64,000 bases of DNA. Source: Paramecium sonneborni (Eukaryota; Ciliophora; Oligohymenophorea; Peniculida; Parameciidae). This document shows, piece after piece, positions 48,512 through 60,844 of the stretch; position 1 is the stretch's first letter; each line of letters opens with the position of its first letter. The DNA is taken from contig CAJJDN010000012.1 of the NCBI GenBank assembly GCA_905182985.1, positions 554,778 through 618,777 on the forward strand. Direction: 5' to 3'. Below the pieces are notes generated by a model. That model was given only the letters and a program-made list of their open reading frames with translations, was not told the DNA's origin and did no database searches. A program made the translations under genes and the position numbers.

Positions 48512-51500
48512 TCACTAAATTCTACTAATATAATCATCTAAACTTATAAATTCAGCTTCTATAATCTCCTCTAATGATTATGGATTAACTTCCATTCTCT
48601 ATTAATTTATATCAATTAAATGCTAACATAAATACAAAGCTTGCTACCTTAATTTAGATTCAAATTCCTAAAATATATAGAAATATTCAATACTTAAAAT
48701 TCTTAAATGTCCTTAATTTTTACTAAACGCTTTTTTTTAAATAAGTTTTATTAATATTGATCTGGATATAATTTATTTTCATAATCAACATTATAAAAAG
48801 ATGTTGTAGGAAATTAATAAGCCATATAAGGTATAAATTTATATGGAGTATTAATTTTTACTTTTTATTATTACTACTCTTCTTTTTAAAAGTTGATTGT
48901 TATTCCAAAATCTATTTTTATGAATAAATATTACAATCAAAAACAAAAATCCATTCATAAAAGTAGAATTCTTCTAGTTGAAATAAGGAGAATAATTCAA
49001 TAAGTTTTAATCCTGATATTAATAAATATGGATTGGCTTATTTTCCCTTTCTATCAAATATTTAAATTAGCATGCTTATTAGATATGGCCATATTTTTCG
49101 AAATACTTAGGTTAATGATGATTAACTTAATCTTAATACCAATATTCTGATACAAAAAATAATTAAGATTGTAATTGCTTCATGCTATTAGTTAATATCT
49201 TTTATAACGGTTAAAATTGCATCTAATAAGCTTGATAATTTTGATTAATATTTATCTACTCCACCTGAATATATTATAAAACAAACTCTCTCAAATCCTT
49301 TTGTTTTTTTAAGTATTTCTGCTGATTTGCTCTAAAACAATCCAGTAAACCCTTAAAAGATTTTAGAATTATTTCCTAATTATTCTGTTAGCAGATCAGT
49401 TTTATCTGATATTATATTTATTATTTCAGTCCAGAATTTAAGGCATCGACCTGTACATTTGAAAAAGTCTTATTTATTGAATATATTTAAAATATCATTT
49501 AAAAATATTTAAGAAAGTTAATCTTTTGAAAGTTTTAGTATAGAATGTAATAATTCTGAAGCTGATTCAACTATAATTTAATTTTCTCTATCCTCAATCA
49601 ATGGAAATATCAATGTCATAAATTCTTTTGTATTTTCAACTATTCTTTCACCTCTTGATACTTCATAAGTGTTTATCAAGGTTACTTAAGATAAACGTTT
49701 TAATGTTTTTAAGGCTATTATTGAACATTTTTTTGAAAAATCTTTTTCTTCTAATAATAAGCCTTTCTATTGATATGGATCAAATAAATTTCTTTAAACA
49801 AAATATTCATTCCATCCTTCTTCTGTTTTTTCTACATCTTTTTATCTTAATTTAAAATATTCAGTATATAGTTCAAAAATAGTTGGAGTAAAAGGAACAA
49901 TAAGCTATAAATTTTAATCGAATTGAGTTTAGTGAAAATTTTCAAGAGATGATGATGTAAAAGTAATATATTATTATTACATTGATGCTATTTCAGCTAA
50001 AATTACTAAAATCTATCTTAATTGCGTATGTAAATCTTTTCTAAATTCTTCTAAAACATCTTTGGGAGAAAATTTCCATGACATTAAATGAATAATTTCT
50101 AATAAAAAACAAATAGTATTAATATGTCTTGATTATAGTAATGACTTTGAAAACATTAGAAAACAATTCCATAATTTTATCAATTCTCTATTTTTTAGAT
50201 TTTGAAATTATACTGATGAAAAATAAGTATATAAAAAAAATAATATACCATTCTCAAAGGTTGCTTAATCATAGTTGAATTAATATGGTCCTTTTTTATA
50301 TTTATTTTTTTGGTAATATTGAATAATCCCTGAGACTTATTAAGTGTTTATAAAAGCAGCAACAAAATCATCAGGAGATATTTGAAGAGTAATTGCTATT
50401 TCAATCAATTTACACATATTATTATTAATTTTTGGATCTGCATAAAAATTTACAGAATATTCATTTTACCATATTACTAAAAATGATTAAATTAAGGTTG
50501 AAGTAAAATGAATTGAACTAGGTTTTAACAATTATAAAATTGATTATTAAATTTAATCTTCATCAGAGTAATCTTCTTCCTGTTTAGATAATTAATCTTT
50601 TAACTATTTGTTAAATTAATCAAATTTATCATATTCATAAACAATACAACCTTTTGTAAAAAGATGATCCCATTTTAATGAACATCTCCAACATTCCAAA
50701 TATGATTATATAATTTATGGAAATAATTTTAATAACATTTGACAAGTGTCTGGAAAGTTTTCAAATTACAATTGTTCTTGCTATTTTTATGACTTTAATG
50801 TTTTATCAGTCTTTTTAAAAAAAAGATTTAAAGTAAATAAATCTACTAAAACACCTGCTGCATTTGGTCTTTAATCAATCTCTTTTGAATCATACTTAAA
50901 TTAGAAAAAATAACAAATTATGGCTCTGATAGAATTAGATAATGACATTACTTCTTCAAAATCATCTCCAGATAAAGCTGTTTTGATTTAAGGTTGATCA
51001 TTGTTTAATTATTAGATATTAATTTATTAGAAATTATTAACATTATACTCAGATTTCTAATTTTTTAGTATCTTTACATTAGAAATTCGTCTAAATGATT
51101 TTACAATTTAATTAGTATTATATTCACATGATTTTAATAATGATAACAATGATGTTATTATTAAAATGATTTTTTCATTTATTATTTTTGGAGGTAATAA
51201 ATAGCTTATTGAATATATACCAACAACTATTGTGTTTAAATATCTTTATTTCAGATAATAAACTTGAGCTTGTTTTAGACCAAATACAAGATTGTCAAAA
51301 AAAAGTTGTTAATCATAAATATCTATTAACTTTTATTTATTTTCTGATGATAAATCTTTTTATAACTCATATGTATGAAGCAAGAAAACTTTAATTAAAT
51401 TTAATAGTTATAATTATAAAACCTAATCTTTACTTCTGATAACTTATTCAAACTTATTTAAGATTATATTGAAATATTAGATTAAGATTTAAGTTTTACT

Positions 51501-54225
51501 TTTTTCATTTATTGTATTATTTATAACAATTTCTAAAAGCTCTGCACTTATTGCATTTATTTTTTAATATTCTTAGTTTTAAAAATCAGCCACAATTAAT
51601 TGAATTAATGTTAAGCATATTAATTTGTAATATGTATTTATATTATCATCCTCATAAAAAGTAGGTTTTGTTTTCTCAATATATGGTTAAAACCATTCTT
51701 TGGATGAATATAAAGATTGTAATTTTTTAATTGAATCAACTGCTAAATCAAATGAGAACTCATTTTTATTTTCAATATCATTTTTAAAATTGATTAACCT
51801 TAATAAAATAGGATCCAATATTCTAAAAAAAAAAGGAGCAGACTCAGATAGCCAAGTTTTTGTATTATATCTAATTAAAGGATTTTCATTATTCAAAAAA
51901 TTCAACATTTAAATGATTCCAACTCCAGTATTCTCTTTAGGATGTCTTTTGTAATAACTATTTGTAATTCTACAATATATTTAAAATCTTCTTTGATCAC
52001 CCTATTTTAAAGATTATTCAATCACATAAACAAAAACATGTTAAAAGTTTTCTGTAATGTACAAAATAAATTCAACTATCATTTAATCATGATAATTTTA
52101 ATCTAGGAGTATCCATAATTTTTCAAAGATTTACTTAATATAATTGTGTTAATTATTTTCAATTTAATAATTAGTTTAAATTTTATCCATGCATAATGAT
52201 AAAATCTATGGAAATGGCTCAATATTCGAATAACTGTTTTTTGTTATCATTTCAGTCAATAGATAAATATTTTAATGAAATTATGATGACTTTAGCAATT
52301 CAATTAAAATTTAAATAGAGCATAAACTTATTTTATTAGTACCTTTATCTAAAGATTTAAATAGTTAATGAATCCAGCTTGGGATTTCATTATATTAAAA
52401 ATCTCCTTATTTCATTAAATATAATTATGATCTTAACAAAATCTGTGATACTATTGGAAATAAAGCTTCTTATTCATTTATTATAGAATATTCATTAATT
52501 TAAATATAATAACTGCAATATTGTGAGATAATATCAATATCTATCTAATTTAATTAAGCTAATATAGAATTTTTAAAAGATTCATTTTATTTATTATAAT
52601 TACTTCCTAAAACAAATTACATTTCTTTATCGTTTTCTAAAATATCCAATCTTTTTCTTATTTTATTAATACAATCTACAGTTTATTCAAATAATAATTA
52701 TGAAATTGAAGATTCATACACCTATTCACAGGTTAAGTTCATCATCTCTTTAATTATTATAATAATAAATTCTTGTAAACATTCTGTTCTTTATTAAAAT
52801 AATTATAGATCATCAACTTTAGATAGATCTGAAAATTATGATTTCATTAAATTATTGAGACAAAAATCAATAATCAGAATACTTTCTCTTATTTAATCTT
52901 ATTTCTGATCTTTCATAAATTTCTTCAATTGTTCAAATATAGATTTTATAATTAATTCGCTTTAACTAGATATGCTTTCAATAAGTCTTTCCCCTCCTTT
53001 TTATAATTCAAACAATTTTTCAGCTTAATTTAAATTTTAATATGAAACAGTCTTTTAATAAATATATTTGGCTAATGAATATCCAATTTAAAATAAAGTT
53101 AATTAGACTGTTTCTGGATGTTACATATACCAATTTTACAACACTTTTAATGGATCACCTTATTCTTCAACTAGAATTCTCATTAATCCTTCTTATACAT
53201 AAAGTATATTATTATTTTTATCGGTCAATTCTTCTTCTCCAATTAACCAATTATTAATTCTTCTAATTACAGCATGATCTTATTTTTAAAATAATAATAA
53301 GGCTTATTCGATTAGAATTGTATACTCCTATTATGAAAAAATTTTATCTGAAATTTTGCAATATAAACACATAAAATCTAGAGCTGCTCTTTTTACAAGT
53401 GAAGATTCATCTTCTAATGAAATCAAAAGAGCATTTAAAACTAAAGCACTTTTATTTGGCATTTTATCATCTTCTTTAATTTCATTTTCATTTATTTCAA
53501 TTTACTATTATTTTGTCCATCTTTTCATTAGATATTTAAATACTCCTTGTCTACTTCTAACTGATCTTATTATAGTAATCCAAAGCAATCCAAAAAATTA
53601 TTTTATTCCTACACTTTCACATGCTTAATCAAGAGATGTCATAACCTTATTTTATTAATATCAATTACCTTTTTCATCATATCCTCATTTGTATCCTCCA
53701 TACCAACAATTATCGAATTTATTAATCCTCCCATACAGGGTAGTAATTCTCTCTTTAAAGGATAATAATATTTTTCCAGAATGTTTAAAAACATAGGCTT
53801 GCACTAAATAGATGCAAATCCAAAAAAAGGAAATAGACCAAGTGAAAATAAAGGTAAATCCTAAATTAAATCATACTCTTAATCTGAACATAGTATTTGC
53901 AAAATTAAATCATAAATAGTTAAAGTATTTTCATGAATAGCTTTGTTCCAAATTGGACTCAAACATTAAGCTAGTCTTTTGCATAATAATTTTTTCTTTG
54001 GTATATAACTTCCTTGGTATGATTTAAAAAAAGCTTACAATTTCAGTAACCACTATAATATTCCAATTTAATTACCTATCCTAAATCTGACCATTCTTTC
54101 AAAGATTCATAGCTTTTTAATATTGCTTTAATTTTTGCTTTCTATTTTAATTAATCATCAGTTTTCAGCTTAAGAAGACCTTAACTTTCTGAGTTTCTAT
54201 TTAACTATTTTTGATCATTAAACAT
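48512..54225 (-). CDS. DOP1/Dopey family protein (about 1,880 aa)
   Basis: Very large leucine-zipper-like helical protein of the Golgi/endosome trafficking system (partner of Mon2 and flippases). The N-terminal Dopey domain is clear: SLKEWSDLGQWLLKLQAF, YIPKKKLLCKRLAQCLSP, WNKAIHENTLTIYDLILQIL, LFSLGLFPFF and KYYYPLKRELLPCMGGLIN. Introns at about 54070 (after GQ) and about 53650 (after MMKK) join these blocks; at least one more is needed further on because the total length is not a multiple of three. The rest is all-helical, with many acidic and Leu/Ile stretches, and ends EEIIEAEFISLDDYISRIQ before TGA 48512-48514. Start ATG 54225. Confidence 0.85.
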
Positions 54226-54277
54226 TCTATATTATATATTATTATTAGTTATAAATAATAAATATTAATAAATAAAC

Positions 54278-55265
54278 TCAATATGGCTTACTTTATTATT
54301 ATTTATGCTTTTTAATTAATTCTTTAACACTTTCTTATTTTTTTTTTTTTATTGTTTCTAATCTTGCATTCCTTGATTCGCTTCTACTTTGACTTGATTT
54401 ACTTTTTTTTCTTTTATTTTCATTATTTTTCATATTTTCTTTCGAATCTCTAACAGGTCTTATGAACATAGCATCACTTTCTGTATGTTAGGATTCCTTA
54501 GTAACAGAAGATCTAATTTAGGATAACTTTTCCTTTTATTTATTTGAATTTATATCTCTTTCTATTTGTTTAATGTAATTTTTAGTTTATTCTTAATCTT
54601 ATATTACACTATCTAACACAATTTTTAAATCATTTAATTAGTTTTGATAAATTAAACTATTACTTAATATTCTTTCGGAATCATTATTCTTTAATTGATA
54701 TTCTTATTTAAAATTTTATTCTAATTTAAATAGTCTCTATTCAATTTTTTGATAATCTGTTTTTAAAGCACTTTATCTAACTTCATCCATAATTACATCA
54801 ATTTTTTTATTGATAATAATTTCAAATTCTTAAATTTAAGGTTATTCTTTTTCAAAAGATTTCTAAATTTCTTTTATTTGTAATTCGATATTTTGATTTT
54901 AATCTTTTATTTAGTTAAGTTCTTCATTATATAATTATTCCATTGATATGTTAATATGATTTCTAATATTTTTATTTTCTTATTCTTAAGTTGTAGCAAA
55001 ATGTTAGAGTAATTTAATTAATTTTATGAAATTTTCAAATTTTTCTTCATGCTCTGAGAGAGTTTCTTCCACAAATTTGATTCTATCTTCATATTTTCTA
55101 TTTAGTTATTGTTAAACCTAATTATAAATAATTCAATACTTTTTCTATTTATTACTCCAGACTTAATAAATTAGATTGACCTGATGAATTTTACTTAATT
55201 CTGTCTTCACTTGTTGTTCGTAAATTTGGAGAAGTGTTTCTTCTATGTTTTTCTGAGTAGCTCAT
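54278..55265 (-). CDS. Coiled-coil protein, unrecognised
   Basis: A 22-base intron (55118-55139) gives 321 aa. Residues 1-30 are SEKHRRNTSPNLRTTSED, a basic/Ser leader; then a nearly unbroken coiled coil (YEDRIKFVEETLSEHEEKFE, NKKIDVIMDEVRQSALKTDY) to about residue 240; and a Lys/Ser/Arg-rich tail (KKSKSSQSRSESRNARLE). It ends 52 bases upstream of the DOP1 start on the same strand. The layout suits a centrosomal, basal-body or striated-fibre protein (SF-assemblin-like style), but no signature is visible. Confidence 0.72.
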
Positions 55266-55377
55266 TGTTTAATGTATTATTTTGCTGTTAAAAAAATATA
55301 ATTAAATTATTTTTCATATTTTTAATCAATCTAAATTTTGATTTTGCTAAATATTGAAATCTAAATAGAAATTATTC

Positions 55378-56069
55378 ATGCATAAATTATTGAAAGAAGT
55401 TGTCAAAGTCTACACCCAATTCTAAAAATTAGGTCCAAGTTATTTAGATATCTTTGATAATCGTGCTATTACTGAAGCTACATTCGAAGCTGTTAAAACG
55501 AAATAATTACAAGAATATATCAAAAAAGAATTTAAACCTATTGGGGATATTTCAATGTTGCCTATACATTTAGAACCAGAACATCGTTTTACAATTGCAA
55601 TGTTTGCTTTGAAACCAGGTGTTAGAATGCCTTTACATGATCATCCAAATATGTTCGTTTTAAGTCATGTAATGAATGGGATTGGGGAAAGAGAATCATG
55701 GGACATTGATCCATGTGATATTCATTAATAAATAGAATTTAGAAAGAACAAAGGAGATTCTAGAATTTTAAAGGCAATCCAATAACCAAAATTATAACTA
55801 AAAGAAGGTGATAATTGCTACACAACTCCGAATAAGTGTAATTTACATAAATTTTCAAATGTATCTTAATATTATACATTAATTAGAGTCATGATTAAGA
55901 ATTATTCATATTCCTTGATGTTATTTTACCTCATTACAATGGAGTTGATAGAGTTATTAAATTTTATCAACCAATAAGTGAGAACTAATTAGAATTGATG
56001 GGAAATCCTAAAACCTATTAGAGACACCCCATTAATGTTGATGATATCAGAGAATTTATAGTTTAATGA
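55378..56069 (+). CDS. Thiol dioxygenase, PCO/ADO family
   Basis: Cupin-fold iron enzyme that adds oxygen to Cys thiols: plant cysteine oxidases act on N-terminal Cys, animal ADO on cysteamine and N-terminal Cys. The 221-aa model has one intron (55861-55886). The iron ligands are visible: His87 and His89 in MPLHDHPNMF, and His157 in NLHKFSN. Flanking family motifs are FTIAMFALKPGVR, GDNCYTTPNKC and, restored by the intron, FLDVILPHYNG. ADO/PCO enzymes act as oxygen sensors through the N-degron pathway; whether this one does is unknown. Confidence 0.9.
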
Positions 56070-56177
56070 AATTTAGACATAAAATCAAATGATTTATCAT
56101 TACGTAATAAATTATCAAGAAATAAAATCTTATTATATATATTTTACTTTTTTATATAATTGATTAAAATATTAATA

Positions 56178-56831
56178 ATGCTTTAACCACTAAAAGAAGA
56201 AGAATTAAACGAAATTTATACATGGGTCGATTAAATACCTCTAACCAGACCAAAAAAGAATATAGCCAGAGATTTCGCTGATGGTATATTGATGGCTGAA
56301 ATAATGCATTATTTTCTTCCTAAATTGGTTGATGTATTAATGATTTGAATTTATTCAGATGCATAACTACAGTCAAGCCAATTCTGTTAAATAGAAAAAG
56401 TATAACTGGGATACATTAAACACAAAAGTATTCAAAAAGATTGGCTTTACTCTCTCAAAGTAAAAATTTGAATTTTTATTTTAGAGAATAAATTGAAAGT
56501 GTTATTTCTTGCTAATCTGAAGCAGTTGAGAGAGTTTTGAAGTTTGTTTAAGCAAAATTAGAATACTATTTAGAAAATAATACAAATTCTGCTGAAAAGC
56601 AACCTTAATAAGCAGATAGTCATATCACACCACCACCATTATAAGCAAATGAATGGTAAAAAGATCAATAAATTTTTGAATTGCGTGAAACTATCGAGGT
56701 TATAATCTCATTATTATTTGCAATCATAGGTTTTAGAATAAAAATTACATCGAATGGATGAACTCATGAAATAAAAGGATGCAAAAATATTGAGGTATTA
56801 ATAATTGTTATAATAAAATGGTTTATTATGA
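56178..56831 (+). CDS. SPEF1/CLAMP calponin-homology protein
   Basis: Ciliary central-pair and microtubule-bundling protein. Introns 56334-56358, 56460-56484 and 56699-56729 (25, 25, 31 bases) give 190 aa. The CH domain is characteristic: EIYTWVDQIPLTRPKKNIAR, DFADGILMAEIMHYFLPKLV, then MHNYSQANSVKQKKYNWDTL and NTKVFKKIGFTLS. The C-terminus is a coiled coil (VLEQKLHRMDELMKQKDAKI). Short compared with human SPEF1 (about 236 aa), mainly in the linker. In Tetrahymena and Paramecium such proteins are expected in cilia and cortical microtubules. Confidence 0.92.
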
Positions 56832-56919
56832 AACAACCCATAAAATTAATATCATTATTATTGATATCATAATATACGTATTTTAGTTTATTATTTAATA
56901 TGATGAGACATACTATGGA

Positions 56920-57452
56920 TCAACCATCTGAAACAGCATTGATGTCAGTTTCAACGTCGCTATCTGATCAAATATAATTATTATTTTTTTTTGTATAATC
57001 TCCCTTATCACTTTATCTTTATCTATTGAAATTTCATTTATTCTTATGTTAAGATATTCAATCATTTATACTTTTTTACGATTTTAAAACAATACCTAAT
57101 ACTTAACTAATTTAATACCTTAGTTCTCTTTAAAAGTTAAAAAACAGCTTCAAAAAATTCAACCACATTTTATTTTTTACATGATTGAATACTTTTGTTT
57201 TTTTCTAATTTTAATAAAATTATGATTTATTTATTAATTGATACATATTTCAATTATTAAATTGAATATCCAATTCTATAAATATCAGATATATCAGTTT
57301 TGTTTTAATTAATCAATTCCAAACTGTGACAATTTTAAAAATGAACAAATATTTCATATATATTATTTAATTATAGCAAAGTATTCTAAATCTACAGTTA
57401 CAATATATATATGAAAATCAAAATATTATTCTCTCTTTTTTATACAAGACAT
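56920..57452 (-). CDS. Unrecognised minus-strand gene, 3' end unresolved
   Basis: Reverse frame from ATG 57452 (MSCIKKREQYFDFHIYI) is followed, after a very short possible intron (16 bases, GT near 57401), by a strongly coding stretch: LELINQNKTDISDIYRIGYS, KLEKNKSIQSCKKQNVVEFF and EAVFQLLKRTK. A 23-base intron near 57070-57092 leads to KKVQMIEYLNIRINEISIDK. The last exon is uncertain: SDSDVETDINAVSDG followed by TGA at 56920-56922 looks like a natural acidic end but is in another frame and no GT...AG pair reaches it. No family recognised. Confidence 0.4.
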
Positions 57453-57671
57453 CAATATTTTATTTTTCTAATAGATTATCAAATCAATAATAATTTTATA
57501 TAAAAATTAGTATTCAATATTTTAAAAAATTTATAGAGTAAAACTTAACTTATCAATTTATAAATAGTTATATCATAAGAAGATAATTTAAAGAACCAAT
57601 GCATCAGACAAAAATTTAGGTTTTATAACATAATTTGAAAGTCTATCAGTACTATATTTGCAATCATAAGT

Positions 57672-58070
57672 ATGATGATTTCAAATTAAAACAATAAATT
57701 AGGAGCTGTTGCTATGATACAAAGATTGAAATAGAGATAATTAGAAGATATGTCGATAGACTTGTTAGCATAATAAAATGAATTTAATAGCTTAATTGAC
57801 TTAAGATTTTAATTGGGGAATAAGATTATTTATAAAAATTTAATTGATAATAAACTTTGGATCATAATGAATAAAAGAGATAGAATTAAAGAAACTTATA
57901 TTTCCAAAAACAATTCAATTTAGATTGAAAGTAATCTAAATAAAATACATATTCATATAATTTTTAATCAAAGAAAATAAAAATCAGTTTATTAATTTGA
58001 ATTTTTAATATATCAACTTAATTTTTAATAATAAAGATCTAGTTAAAAGTAATTTGGCTCATAAAATTGA
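57672..58070 (+). CDS. Candidate small helical protein
   Basis: ATG 57672 (in-frame alternative 57714) opens 132 codons to TGA 58068-58070. The first half looks coding (KLGAVAMIQRLKQRQLEDMS, then IDLLAQQNEFNSLIDLRFQL); the second half, inside repeat copy A, is less convincing. Introns may be missing from this model. Confidence 0.35.
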
Positions 58071-59157
58071 CATCTTAAGATTATTTTTATTTGAATAACA
58101 TTACCAGAAGTTTTGTGAAAATGTTTAAATTTTTAGTTTTAAATGCTTTTTAAATAATATAGATTGACGAAAAGCCGATCACTTAAATTAAAATACTTAT
58201 TTGTTACAAGGCTATTCTTGAACTGGCAATACTTGTTTTTGTTATTATTATGTTAATTACAATAATTGTTACTATTATTATTATTATTAAGTTTCTTGAT
58301 ATTATTTCATAGTCTCTTTAATGAGTTTATAATAAAATTCATTTCAGATTTAATCTAATTTAGGTCCTGATTGTTATATAGATCTCAAAACCTTATGATA
58401 ATGACCAAAACTTACTTTTCTATATTTTTCAATTTTTTTGTTGCAATGATTGTTGTGATAATATAATATTATTAAGAGAGTTTATCTATTTCTTAATACC
58501 CTGAATTAAATTAAGAATTTTCTTATTGTTTTGCGTTCATTTTGGCTAATCCAGCTTAGTCTTCTCTCATTTTTGATTCTTATCTTGCTCAAATTAAATC
58601 TTTCAATTTACATCTAAATAAATCTGTTAATTAAATGATGTTATTGCTTTTTTTATTAAATTCTTTCTAAAAATTAAGATGGAAAATCATAGAATATTTT
58701 CAAGTAACTTTTTATAACCCTCTTAATTAGACGGATCAGAGTGTATTAATTAGTTCTTTCATATTCATTATTGATAACTTATTTATAAAATGGTAAAGAT
58801 GTTAATGAAATAATGGCAATAAAAAACAGTTATTAAATCATTGCCAATTGCTCATGCTTTTTTTGGGATTATATACCATCCCGCCCATTTTTGACCGAAT
58901 ATTTAAAAAATCATTATATCTTTTTTTAAAACCATTCAAAAACTTGAATTCTGCAATACCAAAATAGTTTATTAAACTTACAGATTATTTTATATTCCTT
59001 CTTATTACTCTTTAGTGGCATCCAATTAATTTGAAGATCTTAGAAACAACATTATTGAAATAATTCCATTGAAAAGAGCTGTGGAAACTGCTTTTTTGCC
59101 CTTTAAAATCATCCCAAAAAATCAAAAATAATTCTAGACCCTCATTTGCATAAAATT
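57931..59157. repeat. Copy A of a 1,227-base direct repeat
   Basis: The stretch beginning GTAATCTAAATAAAATACAT at 57931 recurs at 59159-60385 with no difference seen, offset 1,228, separated by a single N at 59158. Same artefact pattern as the repeat at 13-15 kb. Confidence 0.92.
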
Positions 59158-59158
59158 N
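59158..59158. other. Single N: scaffold join
   Basis: Isolated ambiguous base at the exact repeat junction; a contig join. Confidence 0.9.
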
Positions 59159-60385
59159 GTAATCTAAATAAAATACATATTCATATAATTTTTAATCAAA
59201 GAAAATAAAAATCAGTTTATTAATTTGAATTTTTAATATATCAACTTAATTTTTAATAATAAAGATCTAGTTAAAAGTAATTTGGCTCATAAAATTGACA
59301 TCTTAAGATTATTTTTATTTGAATAACATTACCAGAAGTTTTGTGAAAATGTTTAAATTTTTAGTTTTAAATGCTTTTTAAATAATATAGATTGACGAAA
59401 AGCCGATCACTTAAATTAAAATACTTATTTGTTACAAGGCTATTCTTGAACTGGCAATACTTGTTTTTGTTATTATTATGTTAATTACAATAATTGTTAC
59501 TATTATTATTATTATTAAGTTTCTTGATATTATTTCATAGTCTCTTTAATGAGTTTATAATAAAATTCATTTCAGATTTAATCTAATTTAGGTCCTGATT
59601 GTTATATAGATCTCAAAACCTTATGATAATGACCAAAACTTACTTTTCTATATTTTTCAATTTTTTTGTTGCAATGATTGTTGTGATAATATAATATTAT
59701 TAAGAGAGTTTATCTATTTCTTAATACCCTGAATTAAATTAAGAATTTTCTTATTGTTTTGCGTTCATTTTGGCTAATCCAGCTTAGTCTTCTCTCATTT
59801 TTGATTCTTATCTTGCTCAAATTAAATCTTTCAATTTACATCTAAATAAATCTGTTAATTAAATGATGTTATTGCTTTTTTTATTAAATTCTTTCTAAAA
59901 ATTAAGATGGAAAATCATAGAATATTTTCAAGTAACTTTTTATAACCCTCTTAATTAGACGGATCAGAGTGTATTAATTAGTTCTTTCATATTCATTATT
60001 GATAACTTATTTATAAAATGGTAAAGATGTTAATGAAATAATGGCAATAAAAAACAGTTATTAAATCATTGCCAATTGCTCATGCTTTTTTTGGGATTAT
60101 ATACCATCCCGCCCATTTTTGACCGAATATTTAAAAAATCATTATATCTTTTTTTAAAACCATTCAAAAACTTGAATTCTGCAATACCAAAATAGTTTAT
60201 TAAACTTACAGATTATTTTATATTCCTTCTTATTACTCTTTAGTGGCATCCAATTAATTTGAAGATCTTAGAAACAACATTATTGAAATAATTCCATTGA
60301 AAAGAGCTGTGGAAACTGCTTTTTTGCCCTTTAAAATCATCCCAAAAAATCAAAAATAATTCTAGACCCTCATTTGCATAAAATT
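59159..60385. repeat. Copy B of the 1,227-base direct repeat
   Basis: Same sequence as 57931-59157. Copy B runs on into unique sequence on its right, where the gene ending at 60720 continues; copy A is continuous with unique sequence on its left. Confidence 0.92.
59370..59990 (-). other. Coding-like minus-strand region, unresolved (also 58142-58762)
   Basis: On the reverse strand several frames look coding: MREDQAGLAKMNAKQQENSQ, FYYKLIKETMKQYQETQQQQ running into a poly-Gln made of TAA/TAG codons, and LPVQEQPCNKQVFQFK before a TGA. They are interrupted by in-frame TGA codons that I could not remove with GT...AG introns. The plus strand of the same DNA gives a Phe/Leu/Ile-rich frame that I take as its shadow. 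A real minus-strand gene with an unsolved exon structure is likely. Confidence 0.35.
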
Positions 60386-60720
60386 TTTCTCTCAGTAGAA
60401 GGCTATAAAAAACTATGAGGAATATCCATTTATTGATTATGAAAAATTATTATCTAACCAAAATATAAAAGATATCAAAATGTGTGGTCTCTTCTAATTA
60501 TTTATAATTAAAATAATGCAAACCTACTCAAATAGTATATTCAAGAGATCTAATATTGAAGTTAAGCTTGGATTGAAAGTTCTTGTAATACTTGAAACTA
60601 AATCCTATGTAAGTAGAAACCATTTAGGAAAACATTAGAAGAGTAACAGAGGGAAAGAAATACCTCTAATTTAGAGAACTTTTTGTTTTGTTTCACATTC
60701 AAGATTCATACATGGTTTGA
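60018..60720 (+). CDS. Unrecognised gene with an in-frame TGA
   Basis: From ATG 60018 one frame runs KMLMKQWQQKTVIKSLPIAH and on to a TGA at 60120-60122, then stays open and coding-like: KTIQKLEFCNTKIVYQTYRL, SLVASNQFEDLRNNIIEIIP, KAIKNYEEYPFIDYEKLLSN. A 19-base intron (near 60606-60624) leads to NIRRVTEGKKYLQFRELFVL and the stop TGA 60718-60720. The frame crosses the right edge of repeat copy B without a break, which supports copy B as the true context. The internal TGA may be a base error, an unrecognised intron or a disabled gene. No family recognised. Confidence 0.45.
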
Positions 60721-60844
60721 CAGATTAATTCATTCAAAATATTCGAGAATTGATGTTAATTTTTGAAGAGTCTAAATAATATTATTATTAAAGTATATTT
60801 AATATAAAAAATTATTTATTGATTTCTTTATTATTAATAATTAT

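Noticed and set aside
51687..51912. Overlapping ORFs on both strands near 51.7-51.9 kb
   Set aside because: The minus-strand one is an internal piece of DOP1; the plus-strand one is its shadow.
56900..57183. Plus-strand ORF beginning MMRHTMDQPSETALM
   Set aside because: It is antisense to a strongly coding minus-strand gene (56920-57452); its composition is the typical Phe/Leu-rich shadow after the first 25 codons.
58111..58790. Plus-strand membrane-like frame (FAFILANPAQSSLIFDSYLA)
   Set aside because: Phe/Leu/Ile-rich pattern is what the reverse of a Lys/Glu/Gln-rich coil gives; the minus strand reads as the better protein here.
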